Source of the DNA: Zhihengliuella flava
GTDB taxonomy: Bacteria > Actinomycetota > Actinomycetes > Actinomycetales > Micrococcaceae
Reading direction: 5' to 3'
Length of the DNA stretch: 64,000 bases
Assembly: GCF_015751895.1 (NCBI RefSeq)
Contig: NZ_JADOTZ010000001.1
Location: forward strand, 1-64,000
Position numbers and translations under genes: made by a program. The first letter of the stretch is position 1, and every line of letters begins with the position of its first letter. This document shows, one piece after another, positions 1-7,578 of this stretch. Under the pieces are notes generated by a model that was not told where the DNA came from, did no database searches, and worked only from the letters and a program-made list of their open reading frames with translations.

Positions 1-2331
1 GTCGAGAACCATTCCCATGCCGGTCCGGCCTGCGACGGCATTCCAGCCGATCTTGCGTACAACGCCGTTGAGCATGGCCCGGACCATGGTGCCGACAGGA
101 ACAGCAAAATCGATGCCTGCGTGCGGGTACCGGCCTCGGGAAGCTCCGAAACCGGAGGTGATGACACCACCAGCCGGACGTGCAAAGGAACCCAGCGGCC
201 CGTCGTACGTCATCGGCCCGCCGTCGGCCTGCTCGTCCTTACCGCGAATCCAGTCAAGAGCCTTCTCGATGGCCCCTGACGTCGCACGCTTGGCAAGGTC
301 ACCAATTCCTGAATCCGGCAGCATTGCCGCCAGCCCGTCTTTCAATGGGTTCAGGATCAGGCCGGCAGCCTTCGCGAGACCTCCACGGATCCACGAGACA
401 GCACTGGAGAACGCCTTGGACACGCCGCCTGTGAAGTCCGACCAGAACCCGCCGACGCCTGCATGGGACTGCATGCCACCAGCGAGGGCATCTTTCGGCA
501 TCTGCTGTTTCCCAGCCAGCATGGCCTCGGTTTGCGTTGCCGTGTACACGCGGCCTGGACGGCCAAAGTCCACGAGCTCAGGCCCTTCCTCACCGACGAG
601 TGCCCAGCCGCCCTTGTGCAGACCACCCTTCGCGAACTTGGGGATGGTGGCTAGCTCGGGGAGTGGATCGCCTCCGACGATGGAACGCACTTTGTTCAGA
701 GCCTTGCGTAGCCCGTCGTTGTAGACAGTCCCGATGACGAAGTTGATTGGCGCTGCCGCGATGTTGCGGATGGTGTTCCAGATTTCTTTGATGCCCTCGA
801 CGCCGCGTTCGAACGCCGGCTTCACCTTGTCCTCAATGAATCCACCAAGAGCCGTGAAGACCGGCTGAATATGGTTCTCCCACACGTCCTTGATCGTCGA
901 CGAGATTCCGTCCCAGACCGGCTTGATGATGTTCTTCCACAGCCACGTGAAGATCGGTGCCACCACGTTCTGGATGACCCACTTGATGGTGTGGAAGATG
1001 GTCGAGATGATGCCCCAAGCGATCTGAATGGCTCCGGAGATCGCAATCCAGACTGGTCGGAGTACGTTCTCCCATAGCCACTGGAAAGCAGGGGCTAGGA
1101 CGTTGTTGACGAAGCCGACGAGTGCGTCGAACGTGGGTTTGATGATGCTTTCCCACGCGAACTTCACCGCGTTCTGGATCGCTTCCCAGGCCGCGTTCAT
1201 GATGTTGCGGGCAGTTTCGTTGTTGTTGTACAGCCAGACCAGTGCGCCCACCAGAGCGCCAATGACGGTGATGATGAGCCCGATCGGGTTAGCGGCAACT
1301 GCGGCGTTGAAGAGCAGCATCGCTGCACGGGCGGCGTGAATCCATCCGGTTACCGTGGTGATGATCTTCATTGCGATGAGCCCTACAACGAGGCCAGCCA
1401 CCACGGACGCAACGAGCTGAACGGCTTCCTTGTTCTGCTGGAACCAATCGAAAGCGCTCTTCAACGCCGGGATCAGGGTGTCGCGCAGGAACGAGCCAAC
1501 CGCTTCACCGACTACTTTGGCCTTCTCCTCCAGAGGACCGAGCCACTCGATGGCCTTCGAAAAGAAATCGCGTACCAGCGGGTACACATCGGACATCAGG
1601 TTCGCGCCAACACGGCCCAGGGCGGCCATCGTGTTTTTGAACGCGCCCGTCATCGTTTCGCCGGACTTTTGCGCGGCGCCGCCCATTCCGCCTTCCATGG
1701 CGTTCTGGAATGTCGCGAAATCGATCTCGCCCCGGGATGCAAGCTCCCGGACCTCCTCGGCCGAGGCACCCAGCTCCTCACCGAGGAGTTGCAGGATGGG
1801 AATGCCACGCTCGCCCAGCTGGGCGAGCTCCTCGCCCTGAATCTTCCCCTGGGCAGAGATCTTGTTGAAGATGGCGCCCATCTCGTCAAAACCGATTCCA
1901 GCGATCGTCGCCGAGTCACCGATAAGGGTGAGGGTCCGCTCGAGTTCTTGACCGGGCTTCACACCGGATGCGACAGCGCCAGCTGCGGCCGTCGCTGCTT
2001 CACCCAGACCGAAGCTCGTGCCCTTCACGGACTCGTTGGCGTTCTGCATGATGGTCTCGACGGTCTCGATGTCGTGTCCGAGGCCCGTCAACTTCGCCCG
2101 AGCGTCCTCGATGGCCTTGAGGCGGCCGAACCCCTTGGTAAGCGCTGCGGCAAGGCCCGCCCCGATTCCGGCGATGCCCACCGCTGCACCAGCCTTAAGC
2201 GCACCCCCAATGCGGCCGCCTGCTTTTTCAGCAGGGCCGGTTGGAAGCTTGTCGGTTTCTTTGCCCACCTCACGCTGGAAGTCTTTGAAGGAGGGGCGGA
2301 TGAGCACTTCTGCGACGCCAATTGTGGGCAT
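1..2331 (-). CDS. Tape measure protein with C-terminal M23 (LytM) peptidase domain, C-terminus cut by window edge
   Basis: This protein sets tail length and is expected to help DNA entry. The visible 777 codons open with MPTIGVAEVLIRPSFKDF, a typical tape measure start, preceded by an AGGGAGG ribosome site. Residues of about 20-250 are glycine/alanine-rich and helical. A hydrophobic stretch with several potential membrane helices follows at about residues 310-400. After it come tryptophan-rich repeats with W..I..P.W spacing, as in many siphoviral tape measure proteins. The last visible part contains GFGASRGRYPHAGIDFAVP, the first zinc-ligand region (HxxxD) of an M23 peptidase, which would cut peptidoglycan during infection. 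The second M23 motif (HxH) lies beyond the edge. A 13-bp hairpin sits just upstream, between it and the tail chaperone genes. Confidence 0.93.
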   Translation of the reverse strand, partial: MPTIGVAEVLIRPSFKDFQREVGKETDKLPTGPAEKAGGRIGGALKAGAAVGIAGIGAGLAAALTKGFGRLKAIEDARAKLTGLGHDIETVETIMQNANESVKGTSFGLGEAATAAAGAVASGVKPGQELERTLTLIGDSATIAGIGFDEMGAIFNKISAQGKIQGEELAQLGERGIPILQLLGEELGASAEEVRELASRGEIDFATFQNAMEGGMGGAAQKSGETMTGAFKNTMAALGRVGANLMSDVYPLVRDFFSKAIEWLGPLEEKAKVVGEAVGSFLRDTLIPALKSAFDWFQQNKEAVQLVASVVAGLVVGLIAMKIITTVTGWIHAARAAMLLFNAAVAANPIGLIITVIGALVGALVWLYNNNETARNIMNAAWEAIQNAVKFAWESIIKPTFDALVGFVNNVLAPAFQWLWENVLRPVWIAISGAIQIAWGIISTIFHTIKWVIQNVVAPIFTWLWKNIIKPVWDGISSTIKDVWENHIQPVFTALGGFIEDKVKPAFERGVEGIKEIWNTIRNIAAAPINFVIGTVYNDGLRKALNKVRSIVGGDPLPELATIPKFAKGGLHKGGWALVGEEGPELVDFGRPGRVYTATQTEAMLAGKQQMPKDALAGGMQSHAGVGGFWSDFTGGVSKAFSSAVSWIRGGLAKAAGLILNPLKDGLAAMLPDSGIGDLAKRATSGAIEKALDWIRGKDEQADGGPMTYDGPLGSFARPAGGVITSGFGASRGRYPHAGIDFAVPVGTMVRAMLNGVVRKIGWNAVAGRTGMGMVLD

Positions 2332-2354
2332 TCCGAGCCTCCCTAGGTACGCGA

Positions 2355-2388
2355 AAGGGCCGCCTCTGTTGCGTGAGAGGCGGCCCTT
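2355..2388 (-). terminator. Strong hairpin between tail chaperone and tape measure genes
   Basis: A perfect 13-bp stem, AAGGGCCGCCTCT paired with AGAGGCGGCCCTT, with an 8-nt loop. It lies 16 bp after the stop of the tail chaperone extension and ends 24 bp before the tape measure start. On the minus strand the stem is followed by TTTCGC, a very short T run. It may be a partial terminator that lowers tape measure expression relative to the major tail and chaperone genes, or an RNA stability element. Confidence 0.6.
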
Positions 2389-2403
2389 CTTGTGGGGTGC
2401 GAT

Positions 2404-2859
2404 TTAGATGTCAGTTGCGTCGAATCCGAACTGTTGAATGAAGTCCTGTGTCCAGGTGCGCTCGGCACGCTCAATCGCCTTGTCGATCTCGGTGCGTGGA
2501 GCGGGGAACGGGGATTCTGCCGGAGGTTTTCCGCCGGCGGCCGCGATGGTGGCCTGCCTGTTCTGCTTCAGCTCGTGGACGATCTCGCGGAGAATCTTCG
2601 CGTGGAGATCGAACTCGGACGTGCGCGGCGCCCACTCTTCTTCCAACTGTGGCATGGCCGCGATAGCTTCCGCGGCTTCAGGGTCATTGGCTATAGCCTC
2701 GTTGAGCCGGCAAGCGGCGGGCAGCATGTCGATTAGGTCGAGCAGGCCAACCCACCGCCCTGCCGCATACCACTCCGCGAGGTCCACACCGTACTCGGAG
2801 AGTAGGTCGGCGCGAACCTCGCGGCGGTAGCGGGTGATTAGCTCTCGGAGGCGTTGCCG
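2404..2859 (-). CDS. Tail assembly chaperone, T extension read by -1 frameshift (gpGT-like)
   Basis: This reading frame has no good start of its own and continues the upstream G-like gene after a -1 slip at the GGGAAAC heptamer (2859-2865). The fusion would have 106 residues of the G protein followed by 151 residues starting RQRLRELITRYRREVRADLL. The frame is open from the slip point to its stop. The fused region has the acidic and charged helical look of lambda gpGT-type chaperones, which bind the tape measure protein and recruit tail tube subunits. A GTG at 2787 could in principle start a short independent product, but it has no clear ribosome site. The position directly before the tape measure gene is diagnostic for this family. 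Confidence 0.88.
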   Translation of the reverse strand, partial: RQRLRELITRYRREVRADLLSEYGVDLAEWYAAGRWVGLLDLIDMLPAACRLNEAIANDPEAAEAIAAMPQLEEEWAPRTSEFDLHAKILREIVHELKQNRQATIAAAGGKPPAESPFPAPRTEIDKAIERAERTWTQDFIQQFGFDATDI

Positions 2860-3176
2860 TTTCCCTCGTCACCGTACGATTCCTCGTAGTAGGCAATCGC
2901 CGCCTGAACGACGGCGGAGAGCTCGCGCACGGACAGCTTTTCCGCCTTCAGCTTGTCGGCGTCGGCCGTGGAGAGCCACTTGCTCAGGACGCCCCAGCTC
3001 GTGGAGTTCCGGTTGAGACCGGAGAAGATTTCCTCAGCCTCGACCGATTCCATCGCGTACACGTCAGGGAACGTGACGATCTTGGAACCTGACAGAGAGA
3101 CCCGGAACGGGTCAATCTTCTTGATTTCCTTGCGGAGCTTGGACAGGGACAGGTTGACTGCTGGACGCGTGGTCAT
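2838..3176 (-). CDS. Tail assembly chaperone, short form (gpG-like)
   Basis: A 112-residue protein starting MTTRPAVNLSLSKLRKEIKK. It has the size and position (between the major tail protein and the tape measure) of lambda gpG-type chaperones, which coat the tape measure protein before tube assembly. It ends GDEGNGNASES in the zero frame. The codons GAG GGA AAC near its end contain a canonical slippery heptamer, so part of the translation continues into the T extension. Sequence conservation in this family is low; the call rests on gene order, size and the frameshift site. An adjacent 56-residue gene separates it from the major tail protein gene. Confidence 0.85.
   Translation of the reverse strand: MTTRPAVNLSLSKLRKEIKKIDPFRVSLSGSKIVTFPDVYAMESVEAEEIFSGLNRNSTSWGVLSKWLSTADADKLKAEKLSVRELSAVVQAAIAYYEESYGDEGNGNASES
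2859..2865 (-). promoter_or_regulatory. -1 programmed ribosomal frameshift slippery site GGGAAAC
   Basis: Read on the minus strand the heptamer is G GGA AAC in the zero frame of the chaperone gene, the X XXY YYZ form required for -1 slippage. It lies 19 nt upstream of the zero-frame stop. The -1 frame is open for 151 codons beyond it. GGGAAAC is a known slippery sequence class in siphoviral G/GT genes. Confidence 0.88.
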
Positions 3177-3204
3177 TGGGAAAACCTCCGGGTGTGAGGG
3201 TTGG

Positions 3205-3375
3205 CTACTTGGCTGGCTTGGGCTTGGGCGTCTGCTCCGGTGCCGGGTTCAGCGGCTTGTCGTCGGCGGACTTCTTGTCGGTCTCTACTTCGACAAACCC
3301 TTCGGCGCGGAGCTGTGCGGCCTCGCGCGGCAGGTCGGTTTCGATGGTGAGATCACCCTTCTTGAAACGGGCCAT
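3205..3375 (-). CDS. Small phage protein with Pro/Lys-rich tail, unknown function
   Basis: A 56-residue ORF starting MARFKKGDLTIETDLP and ending in a proline/lysine-rich stretch (PEQTPKPKPAK). A GGAGC sequence precedes the start at suitable spacing. It sits between the major tail protein and the tail chaperone gene on the same strand. Small proteins of the form MA+FKKG..TVET(D/S) with a disordered C-terminus occur in actinophage tail and head regions and have no assigned function. The ORF is short but its start, ribosome site and tight position in the operon support it as real. Confidence 0.65.
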   Translation of the reverse strand: MARFKKGDLTIETDLPREAAQLRAEGFVEVETDKKSADDKPLNPAPEQTPKPKPAK

Positions 3376-3410
3376 GATGTGCTCCTAAAAGATTCGGGCG
3401 TGAACGTAAA

Positions 3411-3448
3411 GCTGGGCGCACCGCACACCCGGAGACGGTGCGCCCAGC
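3411..3448 (-). terminator. Hairpin downstream of the major tail protein gene
   Basis: GCTGGGCGCACCG pairs perfectly with CGGTGCGCCCAGC over 13 bp, with a 12-nt loop. It lies 16 bp after the major tail protein stop on the minus strand. There is no T tract. It probably reduces read-through into the chaperone genes or protects the abundant upstream mRNA. Confidence 0.6.
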
Positions 3449-3463
3449 AGTCTGTGGGTGGGG

Positions 3464-4129
3464 TTAGGCGGCGGCCTGAGTGAACCCGAGCACGTCAGTG
3501 GAGGCCGCGGCACCGGTGCCGCCGAGGTAGTGGCGAACCGGGACGCCGACCTCGTCGTCGGTGAAGACGTTGAGGGTCAGCTGTCGCGATGCTGCGCCTT
3601 CGCGGCCCCAGACTTCTTCGCCTGTGGCGTTGAGCTTCACGGCGCCGTATCCCTTGCCGAGGATCCACTGATTCGCGGCGGGACCGTCAGCACCGATGAT
3701 TAGCAACCGCCATTCGGCGTCGACGGGCAGGTCTGGTTCGTCGATGACGATTTCACCGTTGGTGGCCTGCTCCACGGCGGAGAGGTCCGTGCCGTAGATC
3801 AGTTCGTACATGTGGCGGCGGCCGGTTTCCAGGGCCGTGAACGACACGGACCGGGGGACACGCGTCACGTCGGAACGCACAGGGGAGGCGTACCCGAGTG
3901 CGTCGATGTCTTCGGACTCGATCTCGCGCGAGAAGTTGTATCCGTCCGGGGTGACAAGTCCAATCGGAAGGAATCCGAGAGCCTTGATGTCGATGGGCTG
4001 GGAATCCGGGCCAGTGATGGCGGCCGGCAATTCTACGGTCTTGGGTGCGATGAAGGCCACGGCCTTCTTGATCTTGCGGACAAGCTTCCGCTCGTCTGCT
4101 TCATCCTGAATGGTCGAGAACGTGGGCAT
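3464..4129 (-). CDS. Major tail (tube) protein
   Basis: A 221-residue protein, the expected size for a siphoviral tail tube subunit. It follows the tail terminator gene and precedes the chaperones. It starts MPTFSTIQDEADERKLVRK and contains the stretch GYASPVRSDVTRVPRSVSFT, followed by ETGRRHMYELIYGTDLS. This beta-rich pattern, seen in many actinophage tail tube proteins, lies before a C-terminal part with small/alanine residues (GGTGAAASTDVLGFTQAAA). It would polymerise as rings around the tape measure. A strong hairpin follows the gene, in keeping with high expression. The start is the first ATG, preceded by GGAAGGGGAAAA. Confidence 0.85.
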   Translation of the reverse strand: MPTFSTIQDEADERKLVRKIKKAVAFIAPKTVELPAAITGPDSQPIDIKALGFLPIGLVTPDGYNFSREIESEDIDALGYASPVRSDVTRVPRSVSFTALETGRRHMYELIYGTDLSAVEQATNGEIVIDEPDLPVDAEWRLLIIGADGPAANQWILGKGYGAVKLNATGEEVWGREGAASRQLTLNVFTDDEVGVPVRHYLGGTGAAASTDVLGFTQAAA

Positions 4130-4193
4130 AACAGTTTTCCCCTTCCAAGGGCGTCAGTCAGGTTGGTGTGGTTCCCCGGCGTGTTTGTGGGGT

Positions 4194-4601
4194 CTAAGTG
4201 ATCGGCCTTGAGGTGACGAGGAAGCGTGCCTCGGCCTTGTTGAGCTTGTCCGAGATGTAGGGCACCTCGGTTGGTACTGACTCGACGGCGATTTCGTCGA
4301 GGTACCCGGACGGGGTTTCGATGGAGTCACCGACGATGGACGCCCGGATTGACTCCAGCGTGTTGACGGCCTGCTCGCCCGGGGCATAGACCTCAATCGT
4401 CACCCGGTCGACTCGGTCGACGTACCCTTCAGTGCCGCCCATCGTGTAGATCAGAGCGATCGGGAAGGGCTCCTCGAGCGCGCCGCGCGAGTCGGTGGGG
4501 AGACGATAGACAGCGCGCACTGGATTACCGAGGTGCTCGGCCTCATCGATTAGGTCGAAAAGGCAGGCGCGAGTGTCGGGGAAGACAAGCGCTTCGATCA
4601 T
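4194..4601 (-). CDS. Tail terminator / tail completion protein
   Basis: A 135-residue protein from MIEALVFPDTRACLFDLIDE. It sits directly upstream of the major tail protein gene, the usual place of the gpU/gp17-like protein that caps the tail tube and joins it to the head. Its start overlaps the stop of the upstream gene by ATGA, which decides the start over longer in-frame possibilities. Features in keeping with the family are the N-terminal helix, central beta segments (ALIYTMGGTEG, RVTIEVYAPGE) and a C-terminal strand (ARFLVTSRPIT). Function is inferred mainly from gene order and fold-like pattern. Confidence 0.72.
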   Translation of the reverse strand: MIEALVFPDTRACLFDLIDEAEHLGNPVRAVYRLPTDSRGALEEPFPIALIYTMGGTEGYVDRVDRVTIEVYAPGEQAVNTLESIRASIVGDSIETPSGYLDEIAVESVPTEVPYISDKLNKAEARFLVTSRPIT

Positions 4602-4900
4602 CCGCGCACCTCCATGGATCGTGCGACACGGAGCAACACCCCGTCGCGCCAGTCCCGCCAATGCTTCGTCGTCTCACGGACTGCGGCGCCCGCGCGCCTA
4701 TCGTTCGCCCAACCGCCCGTGACGATCGCGGGAGCGGACGCGTAGGTGCTGTCGCCGACGGAGTTTGCGTTACCGGCCAGATCCATCGCGGCGTCATTGC
4801 ACGCCCGGCCCGCGACCTTCGGGTCCGCAGCCAGCTGCTTGATGCCGCCAGGCAGCGCCCGATAGTGACGCGACCCAGGGACTCGCTTCATCGCCACCAT
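4598..4900 (-). CDS. Neck protein, HK97 gp10-like minor protein
   Basis: A 100-residue basic protein starting MVAMKRVPGSRHYRALPGG. ATGA overlaps at both ends tie it to the connector gene upstream and the tail terminator gene downstream. Small basic proteins in this slot usually belong to the HK97 gp10 / minor tail or neck group that bridges the connector and the tail terminator. The middle contains NANSVGDSTYASAPAIVTGGW and the end is arginine-rich. I do not see a clear catalytic motif. An alternative start at the internal ATG at 4891 would remove three residues. Confidence 0.62.
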   Translation of the reverse strand: MVAMKRVPGSRHYRALPGGIKQLAADPKVAGRACNDAAMDLAGNANSVGDSTYASAPAIVTGGWANDRRAGAAVRETTKHWRDWRDGVLLRVARSMEVRG

Positions 4901-5235
4901 CAGCCCATCACCAACCCCACCTCAGATCCGGCCGGCCACTCACCAGGCCGCCCGTCGACCTGCCACGTCCCTGCCATCCGGTTGGGCGCGTCGATGCGGA
5001 TTCGGTCCGTCGAGTAGTACCGGAACGTCGTGTCCTCGTCGTACAGAACCGCCGTCACGTCGGCCACGTCGGAACGGTCCACGGGGTCATTCGTTGCTCG
5101 CGGCGCGACCAAGAGCCGGCCGCGCGGGATTTCCTGATCCTCTAACGGGTTGCCCTTGTCGTCACGGCCGCCAGAGCGCAGCACGGTCACCGGGCTCTTC
5201 CACGCGTCGGGGAGTCGTCCAGCGGGAGAGAACAT
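4900..5235 (-). CDS. Head-tail connector / stopper-like protein
   Basis: A 111-residue protein beginning MFSPAGRLPDAWKSPVTVLRS. It lies between the head-tail adaptor gene and the gp10-like gene. Its beta-rich sequence, with RGRLLVAPRATNDPVDRSDVA and a C-terminal WQVDGRPGEWP segment, resembles the stopper/head closure proteins of siphoviruses, which plug the connector after packaging. Similar small proteins with this WxV(D/E)G(x)PxxW pattern are common in actinophages. A TTG two codons upstream could be an alternative start; the ATG is preferred. Function is assigned by position and pattern. Confidence 0.66.
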   Translation of the reverse strand: MFSPAGRLPDAWKSPVTVLRSGGRDDKGNPLEDQEIPRGRLLVAPRATNDPVDRSDVADVTAVLYDEDTTFRYYSTDRIRIDAPNRMAGTWQVDGRPGEWPAGSEVGLVMG

Positions 5236-5241
5236 GGCCAA

Positions 5242-5682
5242 TCACCAGCCCAAGTATTCGCGTTCGGACATGACCGCCGGCCCAGGGCGACGTGCGGGCG
5301 CCGGGTGCGTCGTGAACGCTTTCCGATTCCGTGCGGAGCCGCCGAGGATTCGCCGGTCATTCTTAGTCAGGTACAGGACCGCGTCGGCGTCCCGGTACTG
5401 GAACGTCTGACTGAATGGGCCCGTCGTGTCGGTCCGTTGAGTGACGCCCGGGTCCCGGTCGTCGGGCCGCTCGAGGGCACGGCGAACCATCCCGCAGACG
5501 ATGATCTTCACCGCCTCGTCGTCGAGCGTCCCGGCCGCGATCCGCGCGTCGACGTCCGGGTACCAGGCCCGGAGCAGCGTGGAGGCATCCTCGAGGAACA
5601 GCGTCACCGTGTCCTGGTCGAGGTCGGCGGGCATGCTCGACCACCGCTTCTGCAGGTCTTGGTAGGTTGCGTATGCCGCCAT
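5242..5682 (-). CDS. Head-tail adaptor protein (gp6/Gp19-like connector)
   Basis: A 146-residue, mostly helical protein from MAAYATYQDLQKRWSSMP, with a good GGAGG ribosome site. The N-terminal part reads like the Gp6/Gp15/Gp19 head-tail connector group: short helices with (A/Y)xxxDLQxRW, then LFLEDASTLLRAWYPDV, then a helix containing VKIIVCGMVRRALERP. These proteins form the ring that docks under the portal. The C-terminus ends YLGW, a tryptophan end often seen in actinophage versions. It is the first of four connector genes in a tight run upstream of the major tail protein gene. Confidence 0.78.
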   Translation of the reverse strand: MAAYATYQDLQKRWSSMPADLDQDTVTLFLEDASTLLRAWYPDVDARIAAGTLDDEAVKIIVCGMVRRALERPDDRDPGVTQRTDTTGPFSQTFQYRDADAVLYLTKNDRRILGGSARNRKAFTTHPAPARRPGPAVMSEREYLGW

Positions 5683-5698
5683 CGGTGCCTCCTAGCGG

Positions 5699-6037
5699 TC
5701 AGCGGCGCCGGGTGCGCGCCGTGCGGGTCTTCGGCGCGGCCTTGACCGAGGACGTCAGCGGGGCTTCATCAGTCTGCTCTTCGGCCTCGTCCGCCTCTTC
5801 AGCAGCGCCGTGGGCCTCAGCCTCGCCGTTCTCGGAAGCGTCGTCTTCGGTCGACTCGTTGTCGGCCGTCGATTCTTCCTCCTCCGGGGCTGGCGTCTGC
5901 TCTTCGGCCTCGTCCGTGCGGAGCACGTGCGCACCTACTTTGGCCCAAGACGGGACGGCGTCGCCGGGCGCGAAGTGATGCACGCGCCGATGCTTATCAG
6001 TCACCACCGTGTGGGCTGCGAAAACCTTCTTGCTCAT
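5699..6037 (-). CDS. Acidic, low-complexity phage protein of unknown function
   Basis: A 112-residue protein starting MSKKVFAAHTVVTDKHRRVHHFAPGD. The first 40 residues look folded; the middle is an extreme Glu/Asp/Ala stretch (about residues 43-90), and the end is basic with TRTARTRRR. It lies between the major capsid gene and the head-tail adaptor gene. A similar small protein often sits here in actinophages, without assigned function. The charge-segregated tail suggests a disordered protein that may bind capsid or connector subunits. A ribosome site AGGAAA precedes the ATG. Not recognised as a named family. Confidence 0.6.
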   Translation of the reverse strand: MSKKVFAAHTVVTDKHRRVHHFAPGDAVPSWAKVGAHVLRTDEAEEQTPAPEEEESTADNESTEDDASENGEAEAHGAAEEADEAEEQTDEAPLTSSVKAAPKTRTARTRRR

Positions 6038-6060
6038 GGGTGTTTCCTTCCTGGGAAAGC

Positions 6061-6096
6061 AGTGGCGGCCGGCCCGAACGGAGACCGACCGCCACT
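6061..6096 (-). terminator. Hairpin downstream of the major capsid gene
   Basis: AGTGGCGG pairs with CCGCCACT, and the stem extends through further GC pairs (CGG with CCG), around a loop of about 12 nt. On the minus strand it is followed by GCTTTCC. It sits 31 bp after the capsid gene stop and probably limits transcription or stabilises capsid mRNA. Confidence 0.5.
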
Positions 6097-6126
6097 AGCG
6101 GGGTTCCCTGTCGCAGGGTCGCTCTA

Positions 6127-7155
6127 CTAGGAGAGGACCGTGCCCTGCAGGGTCAGGTTCGGGTTGACGAGCACCGGCAGCGAGATCGCGTCGGCAACCG
6201 CCGTCGCAATGTGTGGAGGCAGGTCTCCCTTGTGCACGGACGCAACGATGCCGGGAAGCTCAGCTTCCTCGATCTCGTAGTCCGCGTCCGTCGCAGCCAA
6301 CGTCAGACCCCACAGGGTGGCGCCGAGATCCGTAGGCTCTTCAGCCTCCGTGGACAGGAACGGATCCGGCAGGAAGAGAAGGCCGGTGTCCGGGATGATG
6401 CGCCCCTGCGAGGTGCGGGCGTCGTTGACGACGAGGCGCGGCAGGTTGTGCGCGGCGAGAATTGCGTTGATCTCGTCGATCGGTGCCGGGCGGGTCGCAC
6501 CGTTGGCACCGGTCACCGCGAACGTGTCGTGGTTGGCGATGACGCGCAGCACGCGAGAGGACACGAGGATGACACCAGCGGACTGGCCGTTGGTCTCACC
6601 GTAGATGTCGTTCCAGGCGGTCATGTCGGACAGGGGGTTCGCCCCGGCACCGTCCCACAGGTTCGCGGCGGTCTGCGAGTGGTTCGCTGCACGACCAAAG
6701 TCGTCGTCCGACTTGAAGTTCGGCTGGTTGATCGTGGCCTTACCCGTGTAGAGGGTCTGGCCGCGCAGCCGGTTCGCACGGTCGATGGTCGCCTTGACGG
6801 CCTTGCGGACCTCACGCTCGACGGCGCGGCGGACCGCGTCATCGGAGGCGTTGCGGATGCGCAGCTGCTTGTACTCCGACACGGGCCGGATCTGGCCAAG
6901 AGCAGGGAGTTCGACGAGGAACGACTCCGCGGTTTCGCCGCCGTCGAATTCGAGCTCTGCGTCGTACGCGCGGTACTTCGCCTCGCTAACCTGCAGCGAA
7001 CCCTCACCCTTGGTGATGCGGACGCTGATGTCGTCGTGCGGGACGTTCGGGAGCCAAGCCGCCAGCGAGTTCGCGTCGGCGTCGATGTCTGCCGCAGCAG
7101 CGCGGGCGAACCCGGTCAGCTCGGCAGGGGAAATGAGATCGGTCCAAAGAGCCAT
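6127..7155 (-). CDS. Major capsid protein (gpE / HK97-fold type)
   Basis: A 342-residue protein starting MALWTDLISPAELTGFARA. This ATG is chosen over a longer upstream in-frame extension because AAAGGGGGGC precedes it at the right distance and the family begins there. The pattern WLPNVPHDDISVRI, EVRKAVKATIDRANRLRG, and the C-terminal block LPGIVASVHKGDLPPHI.TA.ADAI.LPVLVNP fits major capsid protein E-type proteins of actinophages. It sits after a decoration protein gene and a scaffold gene, and before the connector genes. It would assemble into the icosahedral shell. No pro-domain or protease is evident. Confidence 0.9.
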   Translation of the reverse strand: MALWTDLISPAELTGFARAAAADIDADANSLAAWLPNVPHDDISVRITKGEGSLQVSEAKYRAYDAELEFDGGETAESFLVELPALGQIRPVSEYKQLRIRNASDDAVRRAVEREVRKAVKATIDRANRLRGQTLYTGKATINQPNFKSDDDFGRAANHSQTAANLWDGAGANPLSDMTAWNDIYGETNGQSAGVILVSSRVLRVIANHDTFAVTGANGATRPAPIDEINAILAAHNLPRLVVNDARTSQGRIIPDTGLLFLPDPFLSTEAEEPTDLGATLWGLTLAATDADYEIEEAELPGIVASVHKGDLPPHIATAVADAISLPVLVNPNLTLQGTVLS

Positions 7156-7174
7156 TTTGTGTAGCCCCCCTTTC

Positions 7175-7561
7175 TTAGACGAAGACGATCGTGGTTGCGG
7201 ACGACTTCTCGGCTGCTGCCGGGGCCGTGAAGTCGCCCGGGACATTGGCCGTCACGACGCGACCGTGGTCGTACAGGGCGGCCGGCACGTCGGTGGTGCC
7301 GGAGACCGGAGTGTCCGTGAGGACGAAGCCAGCGAGGATGCCAGCACCGGTGACCGTGGCCTCCGCCGAGTCGTAGGGGACGAGCACTCCGGACACCTTG
7401 GCCACCGGGGTGCCAGACGGGATGTAGCCGTCGGGGTAGTGGGTGGACTCCGTGAACGCGGAGACATCGATCATTTCGGTGCGAGCGTTACGCAGCGCGT
7501 GGGCAGCGCCCACCCACGAGTAATCGCCGCCACCGTAGGTCTCAGTCGTGAGACGAGGCAT
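7175..7561 (-). CDS. Capsid decoration protein (head protein D-like)
   Basis: A 128-residue, Ala/Val/Thr-rich beta protein beginning MPRLTTETYGGGDYSWVGAAHA. The core has YIPSGTPVAKVSGVLVPYD, AGILAGFVLTDTPV and YDHGRVVTANVPGDF. The pattern IPSGTP(V/L)xK, and then GxLxGFV, is characteristic of lambda gpD-like head decoration proteins, which trimerise on the shell and stabilise it. It is placed directly upstream of the major capsid gene, as in lambda. The ribosome site AGAAGGGA precedes the ATG. Confidence 0.83.
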   Translation of the reverse strand: MPRLTTETYGGGDYSWVGAAHALRNARTEMIDVSAFTESTHYPDGYIPSGTPVAKVSGVLVPYDSAEATVTGAGILAGFVLTDTPVSGTTDVPAALYDHGRVVTANVPGDFTAPAAAEKSSATTIVFV

Positions 7562-7578
7562 GGCTTAGTTCCCTTCTG

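Noticed and set aside
1-2331. Endolysin call from the M23 motif at the left edge
   Set aside because: The M23 motif is in frame with the tape measure protein and follows its repeats, so it is a domain of that protein and not a separate lysis gene.
1336-2346. 336-codon open frame on the plus strand
   Set aside because: It is antisense to the tape measure gene, has no ribosome site and no family pattern.
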